Shown: positions 9,655 to 20,336, counted from the first letter of the stretch. The stretch: DNA of 64,000 bases from Ascarosepion bandense (GCA_037127315.1 JBBBDQ010001918.1:6120001-6184000); one strand, 5' to 3'. Made by a program: numbers and translations. The notes: a model not told the origin generated them from the sequence alone.

Positions 9655-9915
9655 ATATTTACTAAAAGTTTATCCGTAACATACTTGTTAATAATACGAA
9701 TACAATAATATCTTCGACATGCAATAAAAAAGTAAAAAAAATAATGAGAGCATTATAAATAAGAAAGAAAATTCCAACACTTAATAATATCGTCTACGAA
9801 GATGGCAAGAACGTTTTCACCGTGTTCGGCATATAACAAATACATGAATCATCCTTTATAGCCAAACGCGATCGGAAAAACAAACATTGAACAATTTCTA
9901 TATAATTTATGTCCC
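9655..9915 (+). repeat. Dispersed repeat preceding a (TATC)n array
   Basis: Second member of the family at 7745-8045. The last 60 bases (catcctttatagcc, then gcgatcggaaaaacaaacat) recur almost unchanged at 11655-11735, where another (TATC)n array follows. The microsatellite therefore appears to be part of, or seeded by, this repeat. Confidence 0.7.
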
Positions 9916-9918
9916 GAA

Positions 9919-9970
<52 letters not shown>

Positions 9971-10000
9971 CTATCTATCTATCTATCTACTCTTACATAA

Positions 10001-10039
<39 letters not shown>

Positions 10040-10104
10040 ATATCTATCTCTTAAAATATTAATATCTATCTATCTATCTATCTATCTATCTCTTACAATA
10101 TTAA

Positions 10105-10145
<41 letters not shown>

Positions 10146-10158
10146 CTTACAATATTAA

Positions 10159-10215
<57 letters not shown>

Positions 10216-10228
10216 CTTACAATATTAA

Positions 10229-10269
<41 letters not shown>

Positions 10270-10282
10270 CTTACAATATTAA

Positions 10283-10320
<38 letters not shown>

Positions 10321-10419
10321 CTTACTAATATTAATATCTATCTATCTATCTATCTATCTATCTCTTACAATATTAATATCTATCTATCTATCTATCTATC
10401 TATCTCTTACAATAATTAA

Positions 10420-10458
<39 letters not shown>

Positions 10459-10469
10459 TACAATATTAA

Positions 10470-10505
<36 letters not shown>
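9919..10505. repeat. (TATC)n array punctuated by a recurring spacer
   Basis: About 590 bp of (TATC)n broken roughly every 40-70 bp by ctcttacaatattaatatc or close variants (near 10047, 10091, 10145, 10214, 10269, 10320, 10364, 10405, 10457). The IYLSIYLS frame through it is a tetranucleotide translation. Confidence 0.97.
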
Positions 10506-10520
10506 GTTTGCACATTTTTT

Positions 10521-10581
10521 GGGAAGGCGGTACTTATAATCCTATAACGTGGAGTTGAATTTCGTAACTTTAGAAGCTCTT

Positions 10582-10629
<48 letters not shown>

Positions 10630-10736
10630 CGTTTGCGTGTGTGTGTTTGCGTGTGTGTATGTGTATCTGTGTAGGGTGAGCTCATAAAGTTACGAATTTC
10701 AAGTCAACTTTATAGGATTATAAGTACCGCTTTCCC
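10521..10736. repeat. Inverted repeat, ~58-bp arms around (TA)n(TG)n
   Basis: The left arm 10521-10579 (gggaaggcggtacttataat...) and right arm 10678-10736 (...attataagtaccgctttccc) are reverse complements with about five differences. The loop is a (TA)n/(TG)n microsatellite. A single arm-like copy follows the other (TATC)n array at about 12143-12190. Confidence 0.85.
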
Positions 10737-10992
10737 AGTCCAATTCCTTGTAATTTAGGGTGTGTCTGGTGAAATATGAGCTAGTTTCCTTTCCTATATT
10801 TCAATGTTGAGAATATGTTTTGACATTTTTCTAGAAGACATTCAAGTCATCTAACATTCGTAGCAGAAGACTATTGGATAGTTTCCATATACTAGAATCA
10901 TAGAAGGACTTTAGGGTCCGATTTGAACTACAGTATGCAAAGGAAGACTTGAGTCCGTTTTCCACAAGATTCAAAAGGTAGTTATACATCTC

Positions 10993-11297
10993 CATTCACT
11001 TAAGTGCCATACGTGATACACGCTTTGGACGATCATGTCTCGAAAGAGAATGGACTGACTGGGCAGAAGATTACTCCGCAGTAGATTGCCATTGCTTTCT
11101 GCGGTAGACTGGTTGCCGACCATACAGAACCCACTCTGTCCTATTATTTAACCCATAACTGGAAGGAAGAGACGGATTAATACATTTCCCAAGGGTATTT
11201 GTGCATAAATGAATGCAAAGAGTTCAACTGGAATTCGAACTTTACTCCCCGATTTGTCGTTCCGAGTAGATATCCACTGCGCTACAACGCACATCCT
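10993..11297 (-). mobile_element. SINE A copy, full length
   Basis: Minus-strand copy running from the tail (cacttaagtgccatacgtga at the left) to the tRNA head (tagcgcagtggatatctact when reversed, ending near cacatcc). The body and B-box (gaattcgaa) are present. The tail hairpin is slightly mutated (gtctcgaaagagaatgg). Confidence 0.9.
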
Positions 11298-11329
11298 TAC
11301 ACAACATCACAAAGGTGAAGCAAAAGGTA

Positions 11330-11655
11330 GATATAAGCCCTGTTTACACGAGAAATAAAAAAGAGCCATCTGTCCTGTTTACACAAGAAGTAAAATGGTA
11401 TACATGTTTTCTCTTTAAACTAGAAGTAAAAAAAAAAGACATGTGACCTTTTTGTACTAGAAGTATAAATATAATCATAGATCCTGTTTATCCTTAAACT
11501 AAAAAGTTAGAAATATGTACTCTTTTACACTAAAGGTGAAAAAATATAGATATATGTCCCGTTTTGACTAGAAGTAAAAAGTTATATATATGTCCTCTTG
11601 ACACGAGAATTAAAAAGATAGACATTTGTCTTCTTTACGCTAGAAGTAAAAATAA
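11330..11655. repeat. Degenerate 40-45 bp minisatellite, block 1
   Basis: A recurring phrase of the type cctgtttacactagaagtaa, then aaagatagacatatgt, appears about every 40-48 bp with heavy divergence. Further blocks lie at 12190-12740, 13735-13915 and 15180-15370, so a single ancestral array spanning about 4 kb has been broken by later insertions. Confidence 0.85.
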
Positions 11656-11838
11656 GATTCATCCTTTATAGCCGAGAGCGATCGGAAAAACAAACATTTG
11701 AACAATTTCTCTATAATTTATGCTTCGAAAAGAAAAAAAATCATGTGTGTAAGGCTTTTAGTGATTAATCATCTCTGAATATGCGATTTCTGAATAATAC
11801 TCGCGAACAATGGTAATCGTGTTTCTCAACCAATTCCA

Positions 11839-11898
<60 letters not shown>

Positions 11899-11959
11899 CA
11901 GCCTTTGTCTATCTATCTATCTATCTATCTATCTCAGCCTTTGTATTATCTATCTATCA

Positions 11960-11995
<36 letters not shown>

Positions 11996-12015
11996 CAGCC
12001 TTTGTATTATCTATC

Positions 12016-12058
<43 letters not shown>

Positions 12059-12072
12059 GCCTTTGTATTATC

Positions 12073-12124
<52 letters not shown>

Positions 12125-12190
12125 CTATCTATTGTTGGCACATTTTCGGGAAGCTGAAACTTATAATCTTATAAAGTGGATTTGAAATTC
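11656..12190 (+). repeat. Dispersed repeat with a (TATC)n array
   Basis: The left part (11656-11735) repeats 9853-9915. (TATC)n with tcagcctttgtattatc-type spacers runs from 11838 to 12131. The right part (12133-12190: cacattttcgggaagctgaa...) repeats the arm at 10510-10565. The same three-part order as 9855-10580 shows this is a copy of one mobile or duplicated unit with its own microsatellite. Confidence 0.8.
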
Positions 12191-12745
12191 GATATATATC
12201 CTGTTTAGACTAGAAGTAAAAAGATATATATATCCTCTTGACACTAGGATTAAAAAGATAGACTTTTGTCCTCTTTACTCTAGAAACAAAAAGATAAACA
12301 TATGTCCGCTTAACACTAGAAATAAAAAAAGAGAGTCTTAGGTTCTGTTTACACTATACGTAAAAATATAGACATATGACATCTTTACACTAGAAATAAA
12401 AGATACACATAGACCGTGTTTACACTAGAATCAAAAGATAGACATATATCCTCTTTACACTAGAAGTAAAAAGATAGACATATGTCGGCTTAATACTAGA
12501 AATAAAAAAGATACTCTTTACACTAGGAGCAAAAAGAAATAGACATATGTCCACTTTACACTAGAAGTAAAAAATAGTAATAATTTCTGTTTACCCGAAA
12601 AGTAACAGTATTTCCACTTTAGACTAAGATTAAAATTAGAGGCATAGGTCAAGTTTACCCTAAAAGAGAAAAGATAGACATCTGTTCTGTTTAAAATAGA
12701 TATTAAATTATAGAAATAGGTCCTTTTTTACACTGGAGTAAATAT
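12191..12745. repeat. Degenerate 40-45 bp minisatellite, block 2
   Basis: About 12 units of the motif seen at 11330-11655, with the core ctttacactagaagtaaaaa and gatagacatatgtcc variants. Confidence 0.88.
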
Positions 12746-12771
12746 GATAAAGAATGTTGAAGATTACACTA

Positions 12772-12992
12772 CTGTTCAGCGCTATAACATTTTGACTTTT
12801 ACCTCAGTGTTACTGTTTATCCTGTTCTGATTTATACTGACCATAATCCACTAACGTTCCTTCAAAAAATGACTTACAAACATCAAAGACTTAACAGATG
12901 TAGTCTTCTCCTGCAAGAAAAGACATTATTATAAAACACATTAAAAGAAGAAACAATGTTATTTCAGATGCTCTATCTAGAGCATAAATTTT
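12772..12992 (+). pseudogene. Ty3/gypsy pol fragment, RNase H end
   Basis: Plus-strand text reads HFDFYL, then a YPVLIYTDHNPLTFL-like stretch, QRLNRCSLLLQE and, after a stop and frameshift near 12928, a NNVISDALSRA-like end. The TDHNPL and DALSR motifs are characteristic of the RNase H region of Ty3/gypsy polyproteins just before the integrase. The copy is broken and no integrase, protease or RT is adjacent. Confidence 0.8.
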
Positions 12993-13734
12993 CAAAAAAC
13001 AATTATGATATGATTTATTGCTTTACAAAAAGAAAATCGACTGATATTGTCTCATAAAAGCTTTTCATTATGATTTCAATAATTTCTTTTGTGTTCCGAT
13101 GATGCATTTATATATAAAAATAATATTAATGTCTAAAAAAGGTTAAAATATATAGTAAGGGATTCTACTGACTCCTATATGTTATTACAAAAAAAATTTA
13201 ATTCAAGAAGTAGTCGTTAAATAGAGAAATTAGGAATAGAACGTTTTGGAAGAGTCTAGAAATTTCCAGTATATTCCAGAAAAATCCAGAGAATTTGAAA
13301 TGATTCGAGAAATATGCAAATTACGTATTAGCCCCTATGAAATTGGTTTTGGGAAGAGAGTAGTTAGTTGTTAAAAGGATTTGCTGACATTATCAACTCC
13401 GGTCCGAGTCAGGATTTGTATATCCAGCCGAAAGAATCTCTACTAAAAGTTGCCGAACAAATAAAACCTAAAAGTGAACCTCATGGGTAAATAGAATTTT
13501 TTGACTCCTTCATTGACCAAAGAAAAATATTATTCTCTATATACACATTTGAGGATTTCCAAAAAATAGTACTTACGTGTAAAAAATTATTTCTCCCTTC
13601 GTAACACTTTGCCTGCCGGTAGTGAACTCTATCTTTTCTACTTGAATGCAAAAATTATATATTTGTAAATATTTTATTTTGGATTCTTTGTAAATTAAAC
13701 ATTTGGTTGCGATAACAAGTAACAACACTAGTCG
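12993..13734. other. AT-rich sequence, possibly decayed LTR-element remains
   Basis: No gene. The stretch 13230-13460 (tctagaaatttccag..., then tccggtccgagtcaggattt) has an LTR-like flavour and lies downstream of the gypsy RNase H relic. No TG...CA ends or target duplication could be identified. Confidence 0.3.
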
Positions 13735-13917
13735 TTTGTCTTGTTTACAATTAAGATAAAAAATGAAGACATACACCGGTCATATTTAAAAAAGATACCA
13801 TAATAGAGACAGTGATACGTTTACACTATAATAAAAAGGCAGACATATGTCCTGTTTACAATGAAGTCAAATGTTTAACAATACTTCCTGTTTACACTAG
13901 AATCAAAGCAGTTTACG
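13735..13917. repeat. Degenerate minisatellite, block 3
   Basis: Continuation of the 40-45 bp motif (agacatatgtcctgtttaca and relatives) up to the target duplication of the SINE array at 13918. Confidence 0.75.
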
Positions 13918-15179
13918 TAAGGTTAGTTCAGTCAGTCAGTTAAGTGCCATACGTGATACACGCTTAGGCGACATGTCTCGAAAGAGACATGACTGACTGC
14001 GCAGAAGATTATCCCGCAGTAGTTTGCCATTGCTTTCTGCGGTAGACTGGTTGCCGACCAAGTCTATAGAACCCAATCTGTCCTGTTATTTGACTCATAG
14101 CTAAAGGGAGAAGCGCTGTATTATATTATTACGTAGTAATTAGTGGGGGATCAGTTTATTACTTCATAACAATAGAAATCCGATCCCCCACTTTATGACC
14201 AGTAGAAACCTTAATCATAATCCCAACTATTATATTCAGTCAATCAGTTAAGTGCCATACGTGATACACGCTTTGGGCGATCATGTCTCGAAAGAGACAC
14301 GACTGACTGGGCAGAAGATTATCCCGCAGTAGGTTGCCATTGCTTTGTGCGGTAGACTGGTTGCCGACCAAGGCTATAGAACCCAATCTGTCCTGTTATT
14401 TGACTCATAGCTAAAGGGAGAAGCGCTGTATTATATTATTACGTAGTAATTAGTGGGGGATCAGTTTATTACTTCATAACAATAGAAATCCGATCCCCCA
14501 CTTTATGACCAGTAGAAACCTTAATCATAATCCCAACTATTATATTCAGTCAATCAGTTAAGTGCCATACGTGATACACGCTTGGGCGATCATGTCTCGA
14601 AAGAAACATGACTGACTGGACAGAAGATTATTCTGTAGTAGGTTGCCATTAATTTCTGCGCTAGACTGGTTGACAGCCAAGGCTATAGAACCCAATCTGT
14701 CTTATTATTTAAGCCATAGCTAGAGGGAGAAAATATGTATTACATTATTAAGGAGTAATTAAAGGGGATCAGTTCATTACTTCATAACAATAGAAAACCG
14801 ATCCCCCACTTTATGCCCCGTGGAAGCCATAATCATGTTTCTAACTATTATATACAGTCAGTCAGTTAAGTACCATACGGGATACACGCTTAGGCGATCA
14901 TGTCTCGAAAGAAACATGACTGACTGGACAGAAGATTATCCTGCACTAGGTTACCATTACATTCTATGGTAGACAGGTTGCCAGCCAAGGCTATATAACT
15001 CAATCTGTCCTGTTATTTAACCCATAACTGTAGGGAAGAGATGGATTAATACCTTACCCAAGGGTATTTGCGCGTAAATGAATTCAATGTATTTAACTGA
15101 AATTCGAACTCGTCTCTCCAATTTCTCACTTCCAGCCAATCTCCACGGCACCACAACGCATATCGTTAAGGTTGGTTCA
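13918..15179 (-). mobile_element. SINE A with a tandemly amplified tail, between target duplications
   Basis: Four units start with a cagtca(g/a)tcagttaagtgcc-type phrase at 13930, 14237, 14547 and 14855 (periods 307, 310 and 308 bp). The first three contain the SINE tail plus a non-SINE segment with a GTGGGGGATC/GATCCCCCAC inverted repeat. Only the fourth continues through the full SINE body to the tRNA head (about 15160). The block is flanked by taaggttagttca (13918-13930) and taaggttggttca (15167-15179), a 13-bp repeat with one mismatch. The whole array thus sits in one insertion, inside the minisatellite. Confidence 0.85.
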
Positions 15180-15370
15180 ACTAGATGAAAAAAAATGTTA
15201 GGCGGATGTCCAGTTTAATAGTAGACAGAGGTCTGGTTTACATTTGAGTTAAAATGGCAGAAATAGGGCCGTTTACAATACATTCAAAATATAGATAGTA
15301 TTTTTCGGTTTATTGCAATAGTCAAAAGACAGACGTTGGTCCGATTTTATACTAGTGACGAAAAGGATAG
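15180..15370. repeat. Degenerate minisatellite, block 4
   Basis: The motif resumes after the SINE array (tagacagaggtctggtttac and relatives), showing that the SINE landed inside the array. Confidence 0.65.
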
Positions 15371-15690
15371 GCAGAATTTCGGTGTCACCCGTGTATGTAA
15401 GCATCCAACCGGAAAGTGACGCCTTTTGGTTTTCCGATATACCTGCAGGGGATACAGTCATTGTATTTGAAGTCCTGTTGATATGGTTCTCACATTCAAT
15501 GTACAAACATTCATTTTCTATTATTACATGAAAAGCATATCTCTTTGACAATGATCAAATTTTAAATCGGAAACAGATGTTTATTCTTTCACAGCTACTA
15601 TTCCGCTCGCTATTAAAACTTGAGTGAACACTCCAAAGACAATACTTCATTTATCTTAATGCAAGTTTAGCAAAAGTATTTTTAAAAAAA
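15371..15690. other. Unassigned sequence
   Basis: No recognisable element. A 92-codon minus-strand frame over 15273-15551 partly overlaps the minisatellite and has no motif. Confidence 0.35.
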
Positions 15691-15735
15691 GTGTGTGTAT
15701 GTGTATGTGCGCGCGTGCGTGTGTGTGTGTGTGTA
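15691..15735. repeat. (GT)n microsatellite
   Basis: Imperfect (TG)n with gcgcgcgtgcg interruptions. Confidence 0.95.
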
Positions 15736-15764
15736 TGACTAATTATATCTATCTTCTATATAAA

Positions 15765-16263
15765 AAAGAAAGAAAGAATAAAATTAAGAAAGAAAAAGAA
15801 AGGAAAACGAAATTTTGAGATTAAGAGAGAAAAGTTCAAACGGAGTCAAGAAAGATATATAATGCTGAAATGGAGTCAAGAGAGAAGTTAGAGAAAGAAA
15901 ACAGCAAACAACGGGGAGTAGAAAGAAGAAAAAGGATGAAAAAGAAAAAGTAAAAAAGAAAGAAAGAAAGAAAGAAAGAAATAGTAGAAGATATAAAGAA
16001 AGAACGAAGAAAACTACAAAACGAAAAAAGAAAGAAAGAAATCGCACGGGGGACAAAGAAAGAAACTAGAGAAGCGAGAACGAAACAAAGTAAGTAAAAG
16101 AAATAATAAAAAAATAAAGAATGCACAGTGGACACTATAGGGAAAAGAAAAAAAGAAAAAATAAATAAACAAGAAGGACAAGCAAGCAAGAAAGAAAGAA
16201 AGAAACTACTTAAACTGTGTAGACGATCAAGAGAGAACAAAGAAAAGAACGAAACTACAGGGA

Positions 16264-16300
<37 letters not shown>

Positions 16301-16559
16301 AAATGAGAGATTTAAAATAAAATTCCAAAAGGAGTTGACATTAGAGTCAGGAAAGACATATAGTTCTGAAATGGAGTCAAAAAAGACGGTAGAGAAAGAA
16401 AACAGCAACCAACAGGGAGTAGAAAGAAGAAAATGAATGAAAAAAAAACAAATTAAAGAAAGAAAGAAAGAAAGAAAAAAAGAAAGAAAGACAAAAAAGA
16501 AAGAAAGACTAAGAGGACAATATATAAAGAAAGATAAAAAAAGAACAATTCTAAAGGGA

Positions 16560-16600
<41 letters not shown>

Positions 16601-16748
16601 AACTACATAGAAAGAAAGAAAGTATATGGAGGATAAAGAAAGAAAGAAACTACAGGAACATGAAAGAAATAAAGAAAGAAAAAGAAACAATAAAAAAGAA
16701 AGAATACACAGTGAAAACTACAGGGACAGGAAAGAAAGAAAGAAAGAC

Positions 16749-16783
<35 letters not shown>

Positions 16784-16850
16784 AGCTACGTAGACTAAGT
16801 AGACGATGTCAAGAAAGAAAAAAGAAAAGAAAGAAACTACAAAGAAAAGC

Positions 16851-16886
<36 letters not shown>

Positions 16887-17230
16887 ATAGAGTATACAAG
16901 GAGAAGGTAGAAAGAAACAAAGAAAAAAGAAAAAGTTTATAAGAAGAAGAATGAAAGAAAGAAAGAAAGAAACAAACAAACAAACAATGCAGTATACAAG
17001 AAACAAACAAACAAAGCAAAAAAGAAAGAAAGAAAGAAAGAAGGAAAGAAAGAAAGAAAGAAACTACACAGAGAAGAAAAAAGAAATATGAAATAAACTA
17101 CAGGGAAAGAAAGAAAGAAAGAAACTACATGGATGACAAACAAAGAAAGACAGTTTAGAAACGAGAAAGAAACAAAGGAAGTAAAAGAAACAATAAAAAA
17201 GAAAGAACACAAAGTAAAAACTAGAGGAAC

Positions 17231-17270
<40 letters not shown>

Positions 17271-17589
17271 ACTAAACTCGAGGGAAAAAAAGACAGAAAG
17301 AAAGAAAGAATGAAACTACATGGAGGACAAAAAAAGAAAGAAACTACACGAACGTGAAAGAAACAAAGAAAGAAAAGGAAACAATAAAAAAAGAATACAC
17401 AGTGAAAACTACAAAGACAAGAAAAAAGAAAGAAAGAAAGAAAGAAGCTACGTAGACTAAGTAGACTATGACAAGAAAGAAACTACAGAGAAAAGAAAGA
17501 AAAAGAAAGAAAGAAAGAAAGAAAGAAAGAATAGCGTATACAAGGAGAAGGTAGAAAGAAACAAAGAAAAAAGAAAAGGTTTATAAGAA

Positions 17590-17634
<45 letters not shown>

Positions 17635-17882
17635 AACTACATAGAGAAGAAAGAAAGAAAAATGAAATAAACTACATGGAGAGGAAAAAAGAAAGAAAGA
17701 AAGAAAGAAAGAAACTACATAGAGGACAAAGAGAGAAAGAAACTACAGGAACGAGAAAGAAACAAAGAAAGAAAAAGAAACAAGAAAAAATCAAAGTAAA
17801 ACGACAGGGATCAGAAAGAGAAAAACAAGAAAGAAACTTCACGGACGATAAAGAAAGCAAGAAAGAAAGAAAGCAAGCAAAC

Positions 17883-17922
<40 letters not shown>

Positions 17923-18180
17923 AAAAGAAAGAAAGAAAGAAAGAAGGAAGAAGTTAAAGAGGAAAAATGAAAAATAAAAAAGGGAAGGGAACTGTATGGA
18001 GGAGAAAGAGACAGAGTAAAAGAAGAATTTAAAAAATGTAAATAGAAAATAAATAAAAACACGAAGCAGGAAAAGAAAAAGGGAAATTTCCCACTCAAAA
18101 CCATTGAGTGGGAAAAGAATAAAAAAGAAAGAAAAGATGAAACGAAGAATGAGTGGAAAATGGACAGCGAAAAATTGAGC
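15765..18180. repeat. 2.4-kb purine tract, (GAAA)n-based with higher-order units
   Basis: The plus strand is overwhelmingly A and G, built on aaagaaagaaag. Longer units recur: ggtagaaagaaacaaagaaa at about 16908 and 17548, gctacgtagactaagtagac at about 16793 and 17447 (both about 640-655 bp apart), and aaatggagtcaa... at about 15871 and 16370 (about 500 bp apart). The FLSFFLSFF (minus) and KERKKERKK (plus) frames are tract translations, not genes. Confidence 0.95.
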
Positions 18181-18585
18181 AAGAAAGAAAGAAAAATGGC
18201 GGTTCATTCAGCAAAGTTGTGGTTGCACTAAGTTGCCGAGAAATGAATCCCACTTGTTCTGCATTCCCACAGTCATTTCACAAGAAGACATTTTACTTAA
18301 GTTGGGTTAGAGTTTATGAAAGGTTATCACATTACTTAACATAGGTGAAAATACGCACAGAAATAGCCAGCGGGCATATCGAGTGAGAATAAGAGGCCGC
18401 AGAGCATCATGGGATAGGCGCAAGACTGGAAATATCTAATTTATTGCTTTCCTAGCTTTTCATTTCACCATATAGACAATTATAAGTACAGATTTAACTA
18501 CTATAATAATAGCGGTTTTTAAATAACCTTTCAAATTTTCAAGGAAAATTCGTATTGATAAAGCCCGGTTATATAATATGTGGTG
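18181..18585. other. Unassigned sequence
   Basis: Sequence next to the purine tract with no recognised element. A short plus-strand frame at 18153-18344 has no motif. Confidence 0.35.
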
Positions 18586-18587
18586 TA

Positions 18588-18700
18588 GATTAGATGTGAC
18601 GCAGGACCGCAAGTATGAAACCCACAGTAAGGATCAAACTCACTATACAGTCGGAAATGATCTAGAGCGATAATTTAGTTATTGAATAAAACAAGTCCAA
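18588..18700 (-). mobile_element. SINE C-like fragment, tRNA-derived head
   Basis: The phrases ttagatgtgacgcaggaccg and gtaaggatcaaactcactat resemble the SINE C heads at 59437-59925 (B-box seen as ggatcaaactc, read on the minus strand). Degraded. Confidence 0.55.
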
Positions 18701-18921
18701 GTGATCCACACATATTTCATATGTAGAACACCCTTTATCACGATAGATAAATGTAGCGTCCTGTTTGTCCAAAATTCAGTCATTTAAATTCAATGTTTTT
18801 TTCCTCAATTCGACGCAGCTGGTTATGAGGCGAAAGTTTACCCATTCTTTGGTAGGGAACATGTAAAGGTAGTGGATTTTTTATTTTCATGAATTGTAAG
18901 TCGTAATCATCTATCCACACT

Positions 18922-19492
18922 TATTTATAAATGGAACTTTGTGTGTGCGTATGTGTCTCTGTGTGTATGTATGTGTCCGTTACCTATAGACTCCGAAAAG
19001 GCTGAACCGATTTTCTTGAAAATTTACACAGTTGTACTATAAGCGTCTGCGAGTATTCTTAGCTAGGTTTTGTGTTGAGGTACCCACGATAAATATCGAA
19101 AATCGATAATCGAAAAAATCGGGTTATAGAAGGAATGGTCCGATTTTAATCAAATTTGATACACTCATAGACAAAGACATAAGAAACGATATTCAGAACT
19201 TTCAAGGTTGCAATTCTTACAATAGTGCAGAAAATCGATGATATATAAACAGATAAACAGATAAACAGACACACACAAACATCTTGCTTTTATATATATA
19301 TATATATATAAAAGCAAGATGTTTGTGTGTGTCTGTTTATCTGTCTGTATGTTCTTTATACAAATCCACAATTTTTATCCGATTCTCACCAAACTTCACA
19401 CAAATATTGTTTAGGTTGAGTCAGAACTCCAGGACAATGGATTTGTTTTAAAGCTTTCATTACACCCGGCCAACGCCGGGCTATACTTCTAG
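18922..19492 (+). mobile_element. Helitron-like element, 3' hairpin and CTAG end
   Basis: It starts near tttataaatggaactttgtg and ends cccggccaacgccgggctat acttCTAG at 19489-19492. The short GC hairpin (cccgg...ccggg) about 10 nt before a CTAG terminus is the Helitron 3' signature. The matching copy at 56588-57097 shares the internal text (accgattttcttgaaaattt, then aatatcgaaaatcgataatc). It has no Rep/helicase coding and is therefore non-autonomous. Confidence 0.75.
19257..19344. repeat. 88-bp perfect palindrome
   Basis: From acagataaacagacacacac at the left to the mirrored gtgtgtgtctgtttatctgt at the right, with central (TA)n around 19300/19301. No mismatch was found by eye. It lies inside the Helitron-like element. 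The homologous position at 56930-56965 has only one arm. Confidence 0.93.
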
Positions 19493-19892
19493 GAAGTATA
19501 TATATATAAATCTACACTGTGTCGCTGAAGTCTTGAATCTGGATTTCGTCATATACCAATCCCTCGCATGTCCAGACCAGCATCAAGTGGTAATAAGTGG
19601 TCCTGTTTTGTCCAATCCAAGATCAACAACACAACATGAGTGGAATCAGGGAGGTTGACTGGATGCAGCCAGGGGTTGTGTTATACATCTGCAGCGATAC
19701 TTACACTGGAATCCATATTGGGTCAGTAAGGATAGTGGATATAGAACATGTCATGGATTAGTTTCGCTTTAACTGGAAACAACTATTACTTTTTAGTCTT
19801 TCGTGCCAATGTCTAAAGTGTCTGAGTTCCAGGACCATGGATTAGTTTTAAAGTTTTCATTACACCCGAGCAACGCCGGGTTATACTGCTAG
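19493..19892 (+). mobile_element. Second Helitron-like 3' unit with unrelated filler
   Basis: It begins directly after the CTAG of the upstream element and ends with another hairpin and CTAG (cccgagcaacgccgggttat actgCTAG, 19889-19892). The last about 150 bp (ggattagtttcgctttaact onward) match 57268-57406. The first about 240 bp are different at the two loci and could be captured host or transposon sequence. Confidence 0.65.
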
Positions 19893-20010
19893 TAAAAATG
19901 AAAAGAAAAGAAGTCGTGAAATATTCAATTTTATCTGTAAATAGGCATCCGTTTACCTCACGAGATAAAGGTAACGACCTACTTTGGTCAAAATTCAGTA
20001 ATTTCGTGGT

Positions 20011-20336
20011 GAAACTGGAGTAAACTAAAGTGGGTTATCCATTCTTTTCCAGTTTATAGTGGGGAGTCCGTTCTATTGAAGGGTTGTTGTATATCGTTGC
20101 AGATTAACGGAATTTGGCCTCGTTGTAGATAGCCCACTATAAGTCATAAAATGATTATAAATCAAGAAAAGCAAATTGAGTTTAAAAACAAAATTTTATA
20201 TATACACCTATCAATTAAGGTTTATACAATTAAAGTGTTTATGTTGAAACTGGAGTGAACTAAAGTGGGTTATCCATTCTTTTCCAGTTTATAGTGGGGA
20301 GTCCGTTCTATTGAAGGGTTGTTGTATATTGTTGCA
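20011..20336 (+). repeat. 91-bp direct repeat, 235 bp apart
   Basis: 20011-20101 and 20246-20336 (gaaactggagtaaactaaag... to ...gttgttgtatat) are nearly identical. The intervening AT-rich DNA is unrelated. A weaker relative lies near 18770-18880. Confidence 0.9.

Noticed and set aside
9909..10328. 139-codon IYLS-repeat frame
   Set aside because: Translation of (TATC)n. The same applies to 11810-12174.
15836..18207. Long minus-strand frames rich in Phe, Ser and Leu, and plus-strand Lys/Glu/Arg frames
   Set aside because: They are translations of the (GAAA)n-based purine tract and shift with the repeat phase.
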